A DNA stretch of 64,000 nt from the NCBI RefSeq assembly GCF_963676685.1, contig NC_092346.1, positions 49,009,062 through 49,073,061 of the forward strand, given 5' to 3'. How positions within the stretch are numbered: position 1 is the stretch's first letter; the number at the start of each line of letters is the position of its first letter. The DNA is from Mytilus edulis. Its lineage: Eukaryota > Mollusca > Bivalvia > Mytilida > Mytilidae. Below, in pieces: positions 43,871 to 56,515 of the stretch. The notes under the pieces are model-generated. The model was not told the origin of the DNA. It searched no databases and saw only the letters and a program-made list of their open reading frames with translations. The position numbers and the translations under genes were made by a program.

Positions 43871-45640
43871 TCTTTGTCCAGAATAGTAGTTGAATCAACT
43901 TAAATCATTGTTTTATACAATATACGATGTATATTCACTTTAACTACCAACTGATAAATTAAAACAATCTTTACCATTCAGTGATAACAAGCACTTTATT
44001 TTACATTTTAATATTTTATGATGTATTTAAATGAGTAGTTATTGTTTCAAACTCCATTAAAAATTTGAATTGAGATCAGTTTTGGAATAAGGAAAAGGGG
44101 GATGTGAAAAAAAAATTCTTCAAACATTTTTTGAGAGGATTAATATTCAACAGAATAGTGAATTGCCCAAAGGCAAAAAAAAAATTTAAGTTCATTAGAC
44201 CACATTCATTCTGTGTCAGAAACCTATGCTGTGTCAACTATTTAATCACAATCCAAATTTAGAGCTGAATCCAGCTTGAATGTTGTTTCCATACTTGCCC
44301 CAATTGTTCAGGTTTCAACATCTGCGGTCGTATAAAGCTGTGCCCTGCGGAGCATCTGGTTTTAATCAAAGCAAATATTTACTTTTAAAAGAAAGTTTAT
44401 GTGCGCTAGCTTTACCGTAAAACATAGCCAATCAAGGATATAAAACTTATTCAACTTTTGTGTTCAATTTGAAGTACATTGTATCTCGTAACTAAGGAAG
44501 GTATAATTAGGAGAGCTGAAGAAATGAAAGAAAATCCTTGAATATACCCAATCTGCATGATGTACGTGAAGTTATTGACAAGTTCATTATTCATAATTCG
44601 ATTTTCAATATTAAACCGGCTGCTAGTGGTGATGAGTGTTAGATCTACGAACAACTCTACAGGCAATATTCTAAAAATCACAACATAAACTGATAACGTG
44701 TGACAGAACGTTACATCTGTCAGTAGGCATATCCTAGATGGATTCGCATATCTATATCATATCAACAATTTGTTGCTAATAATACTATTTTTCTGCATGT
44801 ACCACATTGAAAGTACAACAGCAAATAGACAGACACAATCATTGAAAGAAAATATTGGACGAGGTAATCTAAAGCATATGACACCTCTTTTAAGTTGAGT
44901 TTTATTTGTGTATTCTAATTGGTTGCTTAACCATTCCTTTGTTACTATCATTAAATATACATTAATATCCTAAATTAGCCTGATCATCCCATTCAATAGA
45001 CATAATGCGTTCAGTTTAATTGCTTTTGTTGTAGATTGTAGGGTTTATTCGATGCATCATGTGTCAGGAATTATAACTTGAAGTTGAATATAAATACATG
45101 CATGATTATAATTTTACGAAAGTGCTAAAAATTTCATTTTTTTTTTTTTTTTTTGCATTTTAAGAAAATACAGTCACATGAATAAAATAAATTTAGCAAC
45201 TAATATCTGTTTATGCGATTCAAATGTAAAACACTCTGTAATTAGCAGTTCAAGTAATCTTTCAAACTTATATAAGTTATGTTCTGCCTTCATAGTGAGC
45301 GGATTTGTTCTTTAAAACTAATTTGAGATTTTGTAAAAAAAAGATAAAAATGAAAATAGGCCGATAATTGACCTTAGCATACTATTTACATTGTCTATAT
45401 TTATCGTATTATTTTAAGTTATCGAATATCAGGTGTACAGTTATGCAGTTAAATTATATAGTACATATTTTTGAACGTCAGTATATTTGGTAAATCTTTA
45501 TATGATATTATCAAACTTTGACCGAATCATTTACATGATCGCAAGACGCCATATGGAAAAAAATGTTTTGTTTGCTTTATTTTTCTGTGTGCATTTGACT
45601 GATAATTTGAACTTTTTTTCAGTTAACAGTTAGTTAGAGA
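43871..45640. other. No feature seen; possible 5' part of the next gene
   Basis: AT-rich. Short minus-strand frames at 44,451-44,951 have no signature. If the gene at 45.6-52.6 kb starts further upstream, its first coding exon may be here, but I cannot identify it. Confidence 0.3.
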
Positions 45641-45643
45641 TAA

Positions 45644-48600
45644 AAAGACTTGATATTTGGCAGTCAGCGTTACACTCTTCAATTGAAACCAGAAGTAGCA
45701 GGTAAGACTGAAACCTTAACATTGTTTTGTTTTTTTTTAAATTGAAAAGACGTCGGGTTGCTAAGCTGTATGCCAACAAATGTTATGTAAGAGAGGTACG
45801 AAAGATACCAGAGGGACGGATTGTGAATTAAAACTACAAAAAGAAAACAGTTTTCAAAACACTATTTTAATTTGATAAAATTAATGCATTCGCTTCATTT
45901 GGAAGGAAAATTTCATTGAGGTATTGATTTTATTTACAGCTCATTATACAATTGTATTACTTTAAATATCTATCAACAATAAATCGTCTATTTTACCCTC
46001 CTCGCTTTCATGGAAAATCGCTAAAGCAAATATAGCTCACGTGTCATTTTTCTGTAATATATAGCGAACGTACACGAAACGTCTAAATGTCTCAGTTCAG
46101 AAGTAATAACAGGTAAGTCGACAATATTAATGTTGCATTTTTCTATTTTTCGTTTTATCAATTTTCTTTCTTATTGCTGCCTTCGGTCGAGTTGTTGTCT
46201 CATAGACATAATCCCCATTTCTATTCTCAATTTAATTACTCATTATTGCTTAACTCATAGCTTTTCAAAGGACCTCTATTGACCTTACTATATATCAATC
46301 GGGCATTAATGTATCTGTATTAGTATAAACAGGTTATAGGCAAATTGAAATCAGACTTACATAAAAAAAAAAAAAAAAAGTTTCTTTTAACGGTTGATAT
46401 GTTTTACAAGCGCGAGTTATGTCTGAGATGATATATTTGTATTCTAATAAACCAAATGACAATGTATGATGACGTTCACAAGAAAATAGATATTTAATAA
46501 ATAAATGTAATTTTTTTTCAGAACTTTTCACATCAAGCATGAACAATGGTTACCGTGTAAGTGTTTTTTTGCTTTCTCTTCTGCTAAATTCTAGACAAAG
46601 AGCTATGTATGGCATAACAGCATAAACTATTCGTATAAAGCTATATATAACGAAAATAAGTTACCTTGATAATTAAACTATTATATATTAATGTTTTAAA
46701 CGACTTTTTAAGCTATTACGAATAGCATGACAGATTTATTGGTATGTAAACTTATTCATTGCAAAAAAAAAAAGTCACACAATAATCGCGTGCAGTTGCC
46801 TTCATTTCATGATTAAGTTTTCACGATTACGTTTGATTTTCGGATATTTTACTATAGTATACACTGGCGATAACGACACTAACAATTGTGTTGTCCCCGA
46901 GGCACAAATATCTCCCGACCCGAATCGGAGGGTAATATTTACAGTCGAAGGGACACTTATCTTTCCAGTTCCAGTTTGAATTCATACAAGTGATAATAGC
47001 TAACTACAATATTTAGGTTCAATCCACCATTTTCTAAATAAGAAAATGTCTGTATCAAGTCAGAAATATGGCAGTTGTTATCCATTCGTTTGATGTGTTT
47101 CAGCTTTTGATTTTGCTGTATGATTAAGAACTTTCCGTTTTGAATTTCATATATATAAATCAGAAGACAAAAAGTTCGGTTTGTCCATATAATTGGACTT
47201 TGATTCCCCAATTTAATCAGCGAAAGGCCAATCCCAAGTATAATGATATTAGCGTGATTATTTGAAATAAAAAAGTAAGGTTACACTTTTTATATACTTG
47301 AATGTTTTACTTTAAAAGAAGTGACCGTGAATTTTTTGAAAAAAGAAAACCCTTTATATTTTAAAAATCTTCTTAATGTATCGATATATAATTATTAACT
47401 TCCCAGACACAAATTCGCAGATATTTTTTCCCGAATGCAATGACCTTAACTACAAGACCTCACGTTATAATTTCGGCACCTACCCAGACTGTGTACGCTT
47501 GAAGGGAAAACACGTTAATCGAACGGATAAAAACTGTCCTATTCCTGACTTGAGAAGCGTACACATTCTATACATGCTCTTGAAGGCAATTGAAATAACA
47601 GATTCTTGAAATCAATACAAATGTTTTGAAACTACTAGGGAATAGTTTGATTAACAAATGAGAACACATTGAAAATATGAAGAAAAAAACAAATGGCATG
47701 GCTCTTTCAATTCTCTTATCTGTCACACTTTCCACGCACTCTGTTTTCTATTGTTTGTAAAAGTCAAGTAAAAGTTGCAATTCACAACCACTGAATGATC
47801 AATAATACTGTCAATTATACGTTATAGATGTACAATACATTAGACAAAAACGTGCATGCAAAACTTTGTGCAGTATGTAAGCATACATTGGTTCACTAAT
47901 TTTGATAATATTAAAAACTCAAGAAACTCGTTTCATATGAGTTTAATAAAGTGCGTTTTATTAACCGTTACGCGTCAAAGATGACAAATCTTCACTTAAC
48001 TGGTATAGGCTTTGATGTCATCAAACCGGAAATGACGTGATATTTGACGTCATCAATCAAAGAACAAGTGTTCTATTCATACGTGATGACAAATAATACG
48101 AACAGAAGAAAGACATACTATAGTAACGCATTTTTTTTCCACCTCTGGTCCTTAAATGCAACAATTTCACCTTTAATGGTGATCATTACCTCCAAATAAA
48201 TGGGACAGCGATGGGGACGAAAATGGCACCGTCTTACGCCAATATTTGCATTGGCAAATCAGAAAAACAAATTATTTCAACATCTTTATCCAAACCTCTG
48301 TCTTTCGTTGATGATGTTGACATGAAATGGACTGAATCCCAACATAAACTGGATGATTTTATCAGACATGCAAACAACGCCCATCAGTCAATTAAATTTA
48401 CTTATGAAATTTCCGACTCTAAAATGTCTTTCTTAGACACCACTACATCTATAAAGGACGGTGTCATATCAACAGACCTCTACTGTAAACCTACAGATAA
48501 ACATCAGTACCTTTCTCACCAAAGCTTTATTTTATTTTATTTTCCTGTCATCACTTTTTTTTCAAAAATTGTTTACCTACAATCACTTGTTTCCAGTAAC

Positions 48601-51600
48601 TCCGGCTTCCGCACTGGATTTACAGTTTAAATTTTAAAAATCATACCAGTTTAAATTACAGGTTTCCATCCATTTGGGACGGGTGTATAAGTACGTAGCC
48701 ACATTCAATTATTTTACCTTAATAAATAAAGTTTAACTTTATTTTGCCACATTATTAAACTGCTATTCGTTTGGGAGGCTTAAATATGTAGTTTCTGTTG
48801 CAATTGCCATACCGTTGTTAAATATGAAATATTATACAAACTTGGATCAGTAAAGGTATTTTTGGGTTTTTTATTTAAGGACTGCTATCCATGCAGTAGT
48901 TGTCACATATCAACTGCCACCACCTTTGGAAGTTTGGAGTTGAGTCAGTTCACATCGCAAATAACTCTTTTTATTTTGGCATAATTTTGTAGTCATTGCG
49001 CCGTGTTTTGGAACTTTTAAAATTGTACCAGCGTCTGTGATGTTCTCTTAAATTGTATAAATTTCAAGATTTTGATAGCGTCTCAGTTTGAATACTGTGG
49101 ATTCAATAATATTCGTTGGATACCAGTTTTAGTGGATTTCATAGGTACAGGGGAACCACGAATTTAAATATTCAACGAATTGCCAATTTTCTGAAGGAAT
49201 GTATACAGACCTTGCCAAAACCACGAAATTAAATATCCACGAATATGTAAATTCTACTCAAACCACGAACTTTGGTACCCACGAAAATAGATGAATCCAG
49301 TCATTTTATATATATATACTAGAAGTAGAACACACCCGTGATATCGCGGGTCCGTGATTGAATTAATAAAGTATATAACTATGAGTTGAACCCGTCGACC
49401 TGGAACTTTTCAATTATTGGTAATATTAATTATTTGGAAAACAAAAGGTCCTGAAAGAGAGTATTTGTTTATCAACAGCATTGCCCTATATTAGTTATAG
49501 ATAAAGTTGAATCCTTTGATTAGCTGTTTTACGTCATGCCCGCTAACAAATTGAAAACTGCTTATACGCCTTATTTTAAGTCCAGAATATTAGTATTCGT
49601 ATTGTCATCTTAGAAAGTCTTACTGATTAAATACTACAATAGGGAACAATTTGGAAATGATTGAATTAGTACTGCAACCCTGTAATTATGACCCGTGTAT
49701 ATACAAAATACGAAATACACTGTTTGGTGGTGCGCCTGTCAGATGCGGAACGTACAGATAATGTAATAGGTAACAGGTGAATATACTATTGGTATCGGTA
49801 TCGGATTCGACTCGGAACTCGCTAATTATTGCCACTATTAATTATGTGGAAAACTAAAGGGTCTGGAGTGGTGTAATTATTAATCAACATCATTATCCTA
49901 TATTGGCTATATATAAAATTGAATTCTTTGAATTGTCGTTTTTACCCGATGACGGCTGACAAATTGAACCTCGTTATTTTAGTATTATAGATATTAATAT
50001 ATATATATATATGAGGTGCAACTTGGGGCATCTCGAAAAATTATCTGGATTAGCCTTGAGTTACTTAAAGTATTAGGAGAAGGTTGGTCCATCTCGACAA
50101 ATAACGCTAGTAGTTTGGAACAACAACAAACATGTCAAACCTCGTTTCATATGGTAATGACAGCACACGCTCTTCCTGTTATTGAAACAAGTTATAAGCC
50201 AATGTTTGGAAACAGATATATCAAAACATGATTTTACTACATGTTCAACGTAACAAACAAGACGTTTAAGAAGGCCAGAAGATAAAGAGCAAATACAAAA
50301 TTGCAATCCTGGTTTCTATGATGAGTTTATTTACCTGTCCTTCAAAAACAGCAGCAGCTTCAATAACCAATCTTAAAGTAGAAGCAATATTACCTTCCCG
50401 TACCACCATTCCCTCCTCAAACACAAGTTGGAGTAGAAAACAGAAATGCGATGACTGTAATAAGCAACTAAAACAGCTGAAACGAAAATCAGGAGTTGAT
50501 TCGGGTGCTCCGGAAAAGTAAGCAAATTCGAAAATGTGAAACAATGTTACGCATGCACATATCTGATCTATGTTTTCTTGAAAGATGACCTATGCATGTC
50601 GTCACTTGATGTAATGACATCAGAACACGATGGCAGCTATGTCCAGACTAATAAAGTATTAGAAGTTTTAGGATGATAAGATTTTTATTTTGTTAAGGAA
50701 GTTTAGAAGTCAAATGATAACAAAACATTTTTTTAATATAAAAAACAATTGTTACTCGGAATATTTAATTTTTCATGTTTTAAATTTTTTAAAGTCTTTT
50801 ATTGTGGGTTTTATATAAAACATTATAAAGGCATATGAATCCATCAAAGGAGTAGGTCCAGTAAGACCCCTTTTGGCCCCAAAATATAGCAGTTTTACAA
50901 AATTTTAAAAATGTAAACTTTTAATTATTTATTAGAAAGTAGAATGCTTCTGCTACATAAATATGGGCTGATTATTTACAATACACTGCACTTTTATCGG
51001 ATACTAGCAACAGTAAGTCATGCTAAATACTGAAATCTTCACAATTTTAGCATTTTACTTAAATTTTAAACGGTTTCCGTCTTAAATGAAACTGGCCACA
51101 TTCGTGTTCATTCTTAATATTGAAATGTAAGTTGTATTTGATGATAATACATACCATATATAAAGGTTGAGAATGAACACGGATGAGGCCACATATTTGA
51201 CAAAAACCATCGGAAAAGTGACATTTTTGTCATTTTTGATAGATTTTTCATATTTCAGCTTGAATCGGAGCGATTTTAATGACTAAATCAGTTAAAATCT
51301 TCCACATAATAACTAACTGAATCAACTAAAACAGACACTTAAGTGTTTAAAAAGTGTCCCAAATCTTTAGTTAGATGAACCTGAAATTTGAGGCCAAAAT
51401 CGGCCCTTACCGGATCTACTCCTTTGTATCTGAAAAGCATTGTAATTTGCCATAAAATTTATCGGATTACCGATAATTATGATTAAACGTTAAATGAATG
51501 CACATCAATAACCTTGGAAAGCTCAACAGGTAGAACATACTTCATATTAACAAGTTTTATTTCAGGTTCCAGCAGTGGTACCTGGAAGAAGAATAAGGCG

Positions 51601-52590
51601 TTTTGGATACCAGCCACCAATGGACATCCCTTATGTCTTGAGGGAAAATGTTGCAAGGCCGGTGAGTTGCATTTTAAGTTGGTTATAATAAATGAAGTAC
51701 TCCTGAAAGCAGAAAAAAATGAATAAAAAATAGAAATCAATATACAAATCATCAATAAAACTATTCGTTTCCTGTAATGAACTGTTAGTAACTACTAGTA
51801 TTCTCATATCATTACTTGACGTCTTTATTTTTGTTAGGAAGTATAAGTATCCCGCCACGAACGGGATATGTTTATTTTGTTTAAAATTTCTCGAAACTTT
51901 GCAACATTTTACATGAATAAGACGCACTAAATAATTAGTAAACACGTAAAATAAGTTTAAATTATATTAAGCATAAGATCTTTTTTCATTTGTTTACTTA
52001 CATTTGTAGTATAAAAAAACATGTATTTTGTTCAGTTCGCTTAATTCCAGCCAAAATCGTCCTTTCGATATCATCTTTTGACGTTTTCAGTGCCCTTGAG
52101 TATTGTGACGTTACCATAGACCTTTGAATCAATAAGATTTTTGTGTAGAAGCCATAGATGTCCCTTTGGCAGCAAGAGGGTTAAGGTGCATACGTTTGTC
52201 TGAAATGGACCATATGACATTGGATGCGCGCAGTCATAATCATGATCATGGTTAAATGATAAAAATGTATTATTACATTTGTCACACATTTTTAACGTTA
52301 ATTTCCAGTGAAATAAAATCCGACAATTTCACATGCGAAATAAATTAGTTTAATTCTCTCATCTGACAACTAAAGATGTTGTTAAGACCTTGTCAATGGC
52401 GTTTCGTCAAAGCAAAATCTGACTGCGAAGTATAGTTTAGTTCTGATTTTTTGTTTACATTAAAGAAACTACTTTTGTTTATTTTTTTTAGGAATTTAGG
52501 TATCCGCCTCCTCAGGAACGAATAATGGAAATTGCAAATGGGAGAATCTGGATGTATAATCATCCACTGAGACCCCCAAATTGGATGTAG
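45644..52590 (+). CDS. Unidentified protein with Arg/Pro-rich C-terminus (five exons, 5' end uncertain)
   Basis: Exons: up to 45,701; 46,065-46,112; 46,522-46,556; 51,566-51,661; 52,492-52,590, all with strong donors (GTAAGA, GTAAGT, GTAAGT, GTGAGT). One frame stays open across every junction: [99 protein letters not shown], stop. The first Met in frame (46,539) would give 70 residues, but the frame is open back to 45,644, so the start may lie in an unseen upstream exon. No signal peptide or domain recognised. An ATTAAA lies at 52,676. The 5-kb third intron holds a Penelope fragment and an inverted-repeat element. Confidence 0.6.
47005..47147 (+). repeat. Dispersed repeat R1
   Basis: TTCAATCCACCATTTTCTAA, AAATGTCTGTATCAAGTCAG and CATTCGTTTGATGTG are the diagnostic words. 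It lies just left of the duplicated block at 47,300. Confidence 0.65.
47300..47765 (+). repeat. Diverged duplicate of 58,620-59,040
   Basis: Shared words in the same order: CCAGACAC, CAATGACC versus CAGTGACC, TACAAGAC, CGTTATAA, CTCTTGAAGG, AATAGTTTGA, AATATGAA, ATGGCT, TTTCAAT, TTATCTGTCA, GCTTTCCACG-like. Both copies follow an R1 element at similar distance. The small ORF here (47,376-47,609) is not conserved as a frame in the other copy, so it is not a gene. Confidence 0.55.
48151..48528 (+). pseudogene. Penelope-type RT fragment, third lineage
   Basis: Reads [37 protein letters not shown], then [40 protein letters not shown] and [18 protein letters not shown]. This is the palm of canonical Penelope/Neptune-type RTs, distinct from the two Naiad-like families here. 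Three or four residues (W, R, F/Y) usually just before the catalytic DD are deleted (LSFVDD), and no finger or thumb regions remain. Confidence 0.7.
49095..49300. mobile_element. Short inverted-repeat element (MITE-like)
   Basis: The left end CTGTGGATTCAATAATATTC and the reverse complement of the right end, CTGGATTCATCTATTTTCGT, are imperfect terminal inverted repeats. Internal CCACGAA motifs recur at 49,156, 49,221, 49,236, 49,263 and 49,279. No ORF. I recall this type as widespread in molluscan DNA. Confidence 0.6.
49400..49985. repeat. Two diverged direct copies ~415 bp apart
   Basis: About 49,430-49,560 and 49,845-49,975 share GGAAAAC(A/T)AAAGG, ATCAACA(G/T)CATT, CCTATATT and TGAAT(C/T)CTTTGA, then TGACAAATTGAA. 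A preceding CCCGTGATATCGCGGGTC is a 7-bp-arm palindrome. (TA)n lies at about 49,312-49,318 and 49,995-50,012. Confidence 0.5.
50013..51565. other. Intron of the 45.6-52.6 kb gene; no feature seen
   Basis: ORF-like stretches at 50,016-50,231 and 50,318-50,521 lack any signature. The latter ends in GGTGCTCCGGAAAAGTAAGC, which resembles a Penelope tail word, so it is probably repeat-derived. Confidence 0.4.
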
Positions 52591-52675
52591 TAACGTTCCA
52601 GGATTTTCACTTGTTTTTCCACGCTTTGAACTACTTTGCGAATGTCTGATAAATTGTTTTTAAAAGAAAGTCTAA

Positions 52676-52681
52676 ATTAAA
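52676..52681 (+). terminator. Possible polyadenylation signal (ATTAAA)
   Basis: ATTAAA 86 bp after the TAG of the gene ending at 52,590. It is the common variant of AATAAA; single-motif evidence only. Confidence 0.35.
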
Positions 52682-53343
52682 GTTAATTCGTACTACCAGG
52701 CTGCTTTGGAGTTATATCATCAAATCAATATAAGGAGGTGTTAACCAATATATCACGTGAGATGAATTATATGATTCATTCGTCCATGAAGGTCTACTTA
52801 AAAATACTGTACAATGGACATTTGTATACTTGTGCTTCTTGTGTGATCTTTTCTCTTTTGCCATAACCACATATAATGGAAAAGTTTCTTTGTGTGTTGG
52901 AAAGAATAACAGTAAGGAAATTAAATGTAATATGAAATTATAGGAATGAAATAATCTTTCAAAATATGTACATAACATGAACTATACAGATATTCACTGT
53001 TGGGTTTGCTCAAATTAAATTTCCATCTGAATCCAATGTATTTATTGAAATTTCTTCTGAGTTATCTCCCTTAGACCATTTAGAGTGAATATCCTATACA
53101 ACAACAGTGAATGTCTCAGAGTGCAAATTTAGTATTTGATTTTAATGTTGGACTCTGTCTTACTATTGTATTTTATGTTTTCTTATATATGTATTTATTG
53201 TAACTTACAAATATGTCTTAAGGTTTCACAGATCTGGAAAAACTATACAGTTTTAAAGGAAAAGAATTCTAAAAGTCCCTTGATTTCACAAATTTCATGG
53301 TATATTCATGTTTATTCGCTCATCATAGATATTGATAAAGCTA

Positions 53344-54174
53344 AACGCATGCATGAAGGGTGATATTCTTAAAATAATTTCTTATAATTGTCAAGGTCTG
53401 TATACAAAAGAGAAACGGAGAATTGATTTGAACTATTTAAAGTCAAAGAATTTTAATATATACTGTCTTCAGGACACACATTTTACAGAACAAGATGAAT
53501 TAAACATTAAAAATCAGTGGAAGGGAGAATGCCTTTTCAATTCATTTACATCCAATCAGAGAGGTGTAGCCATCTTTTTAAATGAAAACTTTGATCTTCA
53601 AATTCACAAAGTTAAAAAAGATGAGGGTGGAAATCTTCTTGGATTGGACATTACAATTGAAGAACAAAGAATTACATTAGTAAATATGTATTGGCCAAAT
53701 GTAGACACTCCTTGCTTTTATCAAAAGGTGGTAGAAATTATTGAGGAATTTGATAACCAATCTTGTATTCTTTGTGGTGATTTTAACCTCATTCAAAGTT
53801 TTAATCTTGACACCCATAATTATGTTAATACCAACAACCCAAAGTCTAGAGAAAAAGTATTACAGCTAATGGAAGACTTTGATCTAGTTGATCCATTCAG
53901 AGAATTATACCCCAATCTGAAAAGATTTACTTGGAGGGAAAAAAAACCTTTAAACAATCTCGTTTATATAGATTTTTTTCTGATTTCTGATAATATTTTT
54001 CACTTTGTTAGTGATGTTAAAATTGATAATAGTTACAGGTCTGATCATTCACCTGTGGTCTTTTCTTTCAAGATTAATGAATTTATAAAAGGCAGAGGCC
54101 TTAGGAAGTTTAATAATTCCATTCTTCATAATACTGACTATGTTAAAAAGATAAAAAAAAAAATAACCTCATAA
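53344..54174 (+). pseudogene. LINE APE-type endonuclease
   Basis: About 277 codons from MHEGDILKIISYNCQGL. Catalytic landmarks: SYNCQGL (Asn), CLQDTHF where Glu is usual (LQETH) but Asp is present, NMYWPN, CGDFNLIQ (Asp/Asn), KRFTWREKKPLNNLVYIDFF, and YRSDHSPVVF (Asp-His). All motifs are present in order; the Glu-to-Asp change may weaken catalysis. The frame ends by slippage in a 9-A run near 54,158. After it the coding resumes in another frame (RVKEQNAVKIYTDENLQ) to about 54,464. Confidence 0.75.
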
Positions 54175-54484
54175 GTAGAGTAAAAGAACAAAATGCCGTC
54201 AAGATATATACAGATGAAAATTTACAAATAATTGACAACTCTGAAATTGAATTTACTGTTGATGACCAGTTAGTTTTCGAAACTCTATTCACAGAAATAC
54301 ACGGTAAAACTATTTCATATGCCTCTTATAAAAAAAAGGCGTGTATAAAAATTGAAAATGAAATTATTTCAAAATTAAAACAATTAGAAGAAAATGCTCT
54401 AACAGAAGAAAATCTGGAAGAGATTGATCAGAAAAAAACAGAACTTAAAATGTATAGACAATAATTTTATATTATTATGGAATA

Positions 54485-55190
54485 GCACAGTCGCTTAATG
54501 AGTGGTTAAAAACGATCAATATTGAAGTAAAGGAGAAAAAAAATCATGCAATACTACCTTTTAACATAAGAATCTTTTTTAAATCAAAAAAAGGTTCAAA
54601 GGAAATGTACAAAATATTGAATGAAAAATATGTTACATTTGCTGCAAAGGAAAAATGGGAGAACCATCTTTATATGACTGTTATTAACTGGAAAAAAATA
54701 CACACTTCGTGTACAAAATAGAGTAAAAGCACTAAGCTTTGCTGGTTCCAATATAGAATTATCCATAGAATTTTGGGAACTAATTCACTACTTTACAAGA
54801 TGAAAATAAATAGTAACAACATATGTACATTTTGTAAAGAAGGACCAGAGACATAGAACATTTATTTTGGAGCTGTCCGATGATCGTCAGTCTCTGGTAT
54901 GCACTAAACATCTGGATTTTTGAAATGACAAATATTAAACTGCCTTTGAATATTATGATTATTTTATTTGGTATCTACGAAAATGTTAAATTGAATTTTG
55001 TTAAAAATAAGATTATTCTACTTTCAAAATACTACATTTACCGAACAAAACTACAAGAAGTTTTGCCAAATTTAAATGCTTTAAAAACTATTTAAAGGAA
55101 CACTTGAACTTAGAAAAATACATTTCACTTAAACACCTCTCTGTAGAGGAATATAACAAATACTGGAGACCCTGGGCCCCTATCATAGAA
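54485..55190 (+). pseudogene. LINE ORF2 C-terminal region
   Basis: Pieces include SLNEWLKTINIEVKEK, FFKSKKGSKEMYKILNEKYV, KWENHL and WFQYRIIHRILGTNSLLYKM, then a zinc-knuckle-like CTFCKEGPET and FWSCP in shifted frames, ending KYWRPWAPI and stop near 55,190. Everything between the N-terminal linker and this region, the whole RT, is absent. Confidence 0.65.
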
Positions 55191-55426
55191 TAAATAGTAA
55201 ATGTTAAAATTTGATTTGATTGAAACACCACTTATGTATATTGCAAGAACACATACGATTTCAATGTTATAAGATATTTATTTATTTTCAACCTATTATT
55301 GCACCAAATTGTTGTTTTATTATTTAATACTTCTTTTGTGTGAAAATGCCATTCTGTATACCTTTTTTCATACATGTTGTGCTAGTGTATTTGTTACAAT
55401 AAAGAAAGTTCATTATAAAAAAAAAA

Positions 55427-56124
55427 TACTGTAAGCTACGGGTATTCAAATTCACAAGTCAAAAACAAACTGGCATTGTCTTTGCAGTTATGTAAAACAA
55501 ACATCAAAATACAAAATACAGAAAAGAAAACACCAAATAGAAAAAAGACAGACCAAGTGAACAACAGGAACATTATGTGGGAGATATCTGGTGCTCATGG
55601 ACGGTAGACATATTCTGAATTATATATGCAAACCGACATTTTGCTCGTGTAAGTACAAACCCGTTAATATATATAATTCGGTAAAAAGTTAAATAACAAA
55701 AATACCAGTCTCTCAAAAGTCCAAGACGGAAAATCCGTAAGTTGAATAAATGCACCATGGACAAATTCCAAGAAAGAGGGATTCTGATAGGCAATTGAAA
55801 AACTTAAGATATTAATGTTATGGTAAAATATCGAAATGTAAAGGGATTGAAAATAATAGTTGAAAATAAATCAGACTCGAACAAACCTGTTCAAATTTCA
55901 TTTATTTCACATGCAGGTATATTAATGATGTTTTTTCCATTTACAACCAAAACATTTCTTATTAATATATCCTCCAGAACGAAAGATTTACGAAACACCG
56001 GCTTCTTCAGCATCATCGTTTATACTTATACATCGAGAGGTCATCTCACTACCAGAAATCATGACAAACGAATCCATTTCAATTTGGAAATTATCAAATT
56101 CTCCCACCTTATTACCAATGTACC
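55427..56124. other. No feature seen
   Basis: Short open frames on both strands without domain signatures. Confidence 0.3.
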
Positions 56125-56500
56125 AATAAAATTGAGAACGGAAATGTGGAGTATATCAAAGAGACATCATTCGAATATAATTCACAAACAGAAAACAAAT
56201 ATGAAGCTTAGAAAAACATGTTTAACCCCGCCGCATTTTTGCGCCTGTCCCAAGTCAGGAGCCTCTGGCCTTTATTAGTCTTGTATTTTTTTAATTTTAG
56301 TTTCTTGTGTACAATTTTGAAATTAGTATGGCGTTTATTATCACTGAACTAGTATATATTTGTTAAGGGGTCAGCTGAAGGACGCGTCCGGGTGCGGGAA
56401 TTTCTCGCCACATTGAAGACCTGTTGGTGACCTTCTGCTGTTATTTAGTTTTTTGACACATTCCCCATTTCCATTCTCAATTTTATCAACTGGTCAAAGA
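56125..56500 (+). mobile_element. Penelope family A tail inserted within an inverted relic of the same tail
   Basis: 56,213-56,485 is a plus-oriented tail (AACCCCGCCGCATTTTTGCG, CAGGAGCCTCTGGCC, TCACTGAACTAGTATATATT, GAAGACCTGTTGGTGACCTT). The flanks 56,125-56,168 and 56,487-56,515 (TTGAGAACGGAAATGTGGAG; GGTCAAAGAGCAGAAAACAG) are consecutive pieces of a minus-oriented tail, as at 17,157-17,230. Confidence 0.6.
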
Positions 56501-56515
56501 GCAGAAAACAGCCGA

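Larger units (their letters stand above)
53344..55426 (+). mobile_element. LINE (L1/Tx1-like ORF2) with the RT domain deleted
   Basis: It has an intact-looking endonuclease start, a linker, then a jump to the ORF2 C-terminal region with no RT between. A 3' UTR follows with AATAAA (55,398-55,403) and an A-run (55,417-55,426), as in a retrotransposed copy. The C-terminal text (WFQYRIIHRILGTNSLLYKM; CTFC, HLFWSCP-like frame; NKYWRPWAPI) is characteristic of Tx1/L1-type LINEs. A non-autonomous internally deleted copy. Confidence 0.75.

Noticed and set aside
47376..47609. 77-codon ORF with regularly spaced Cys
   Set aside because: The duplicate at 58.7 kb has indels that destroy the frame, and it ends in an R1-related word, so it is repeat sequence.
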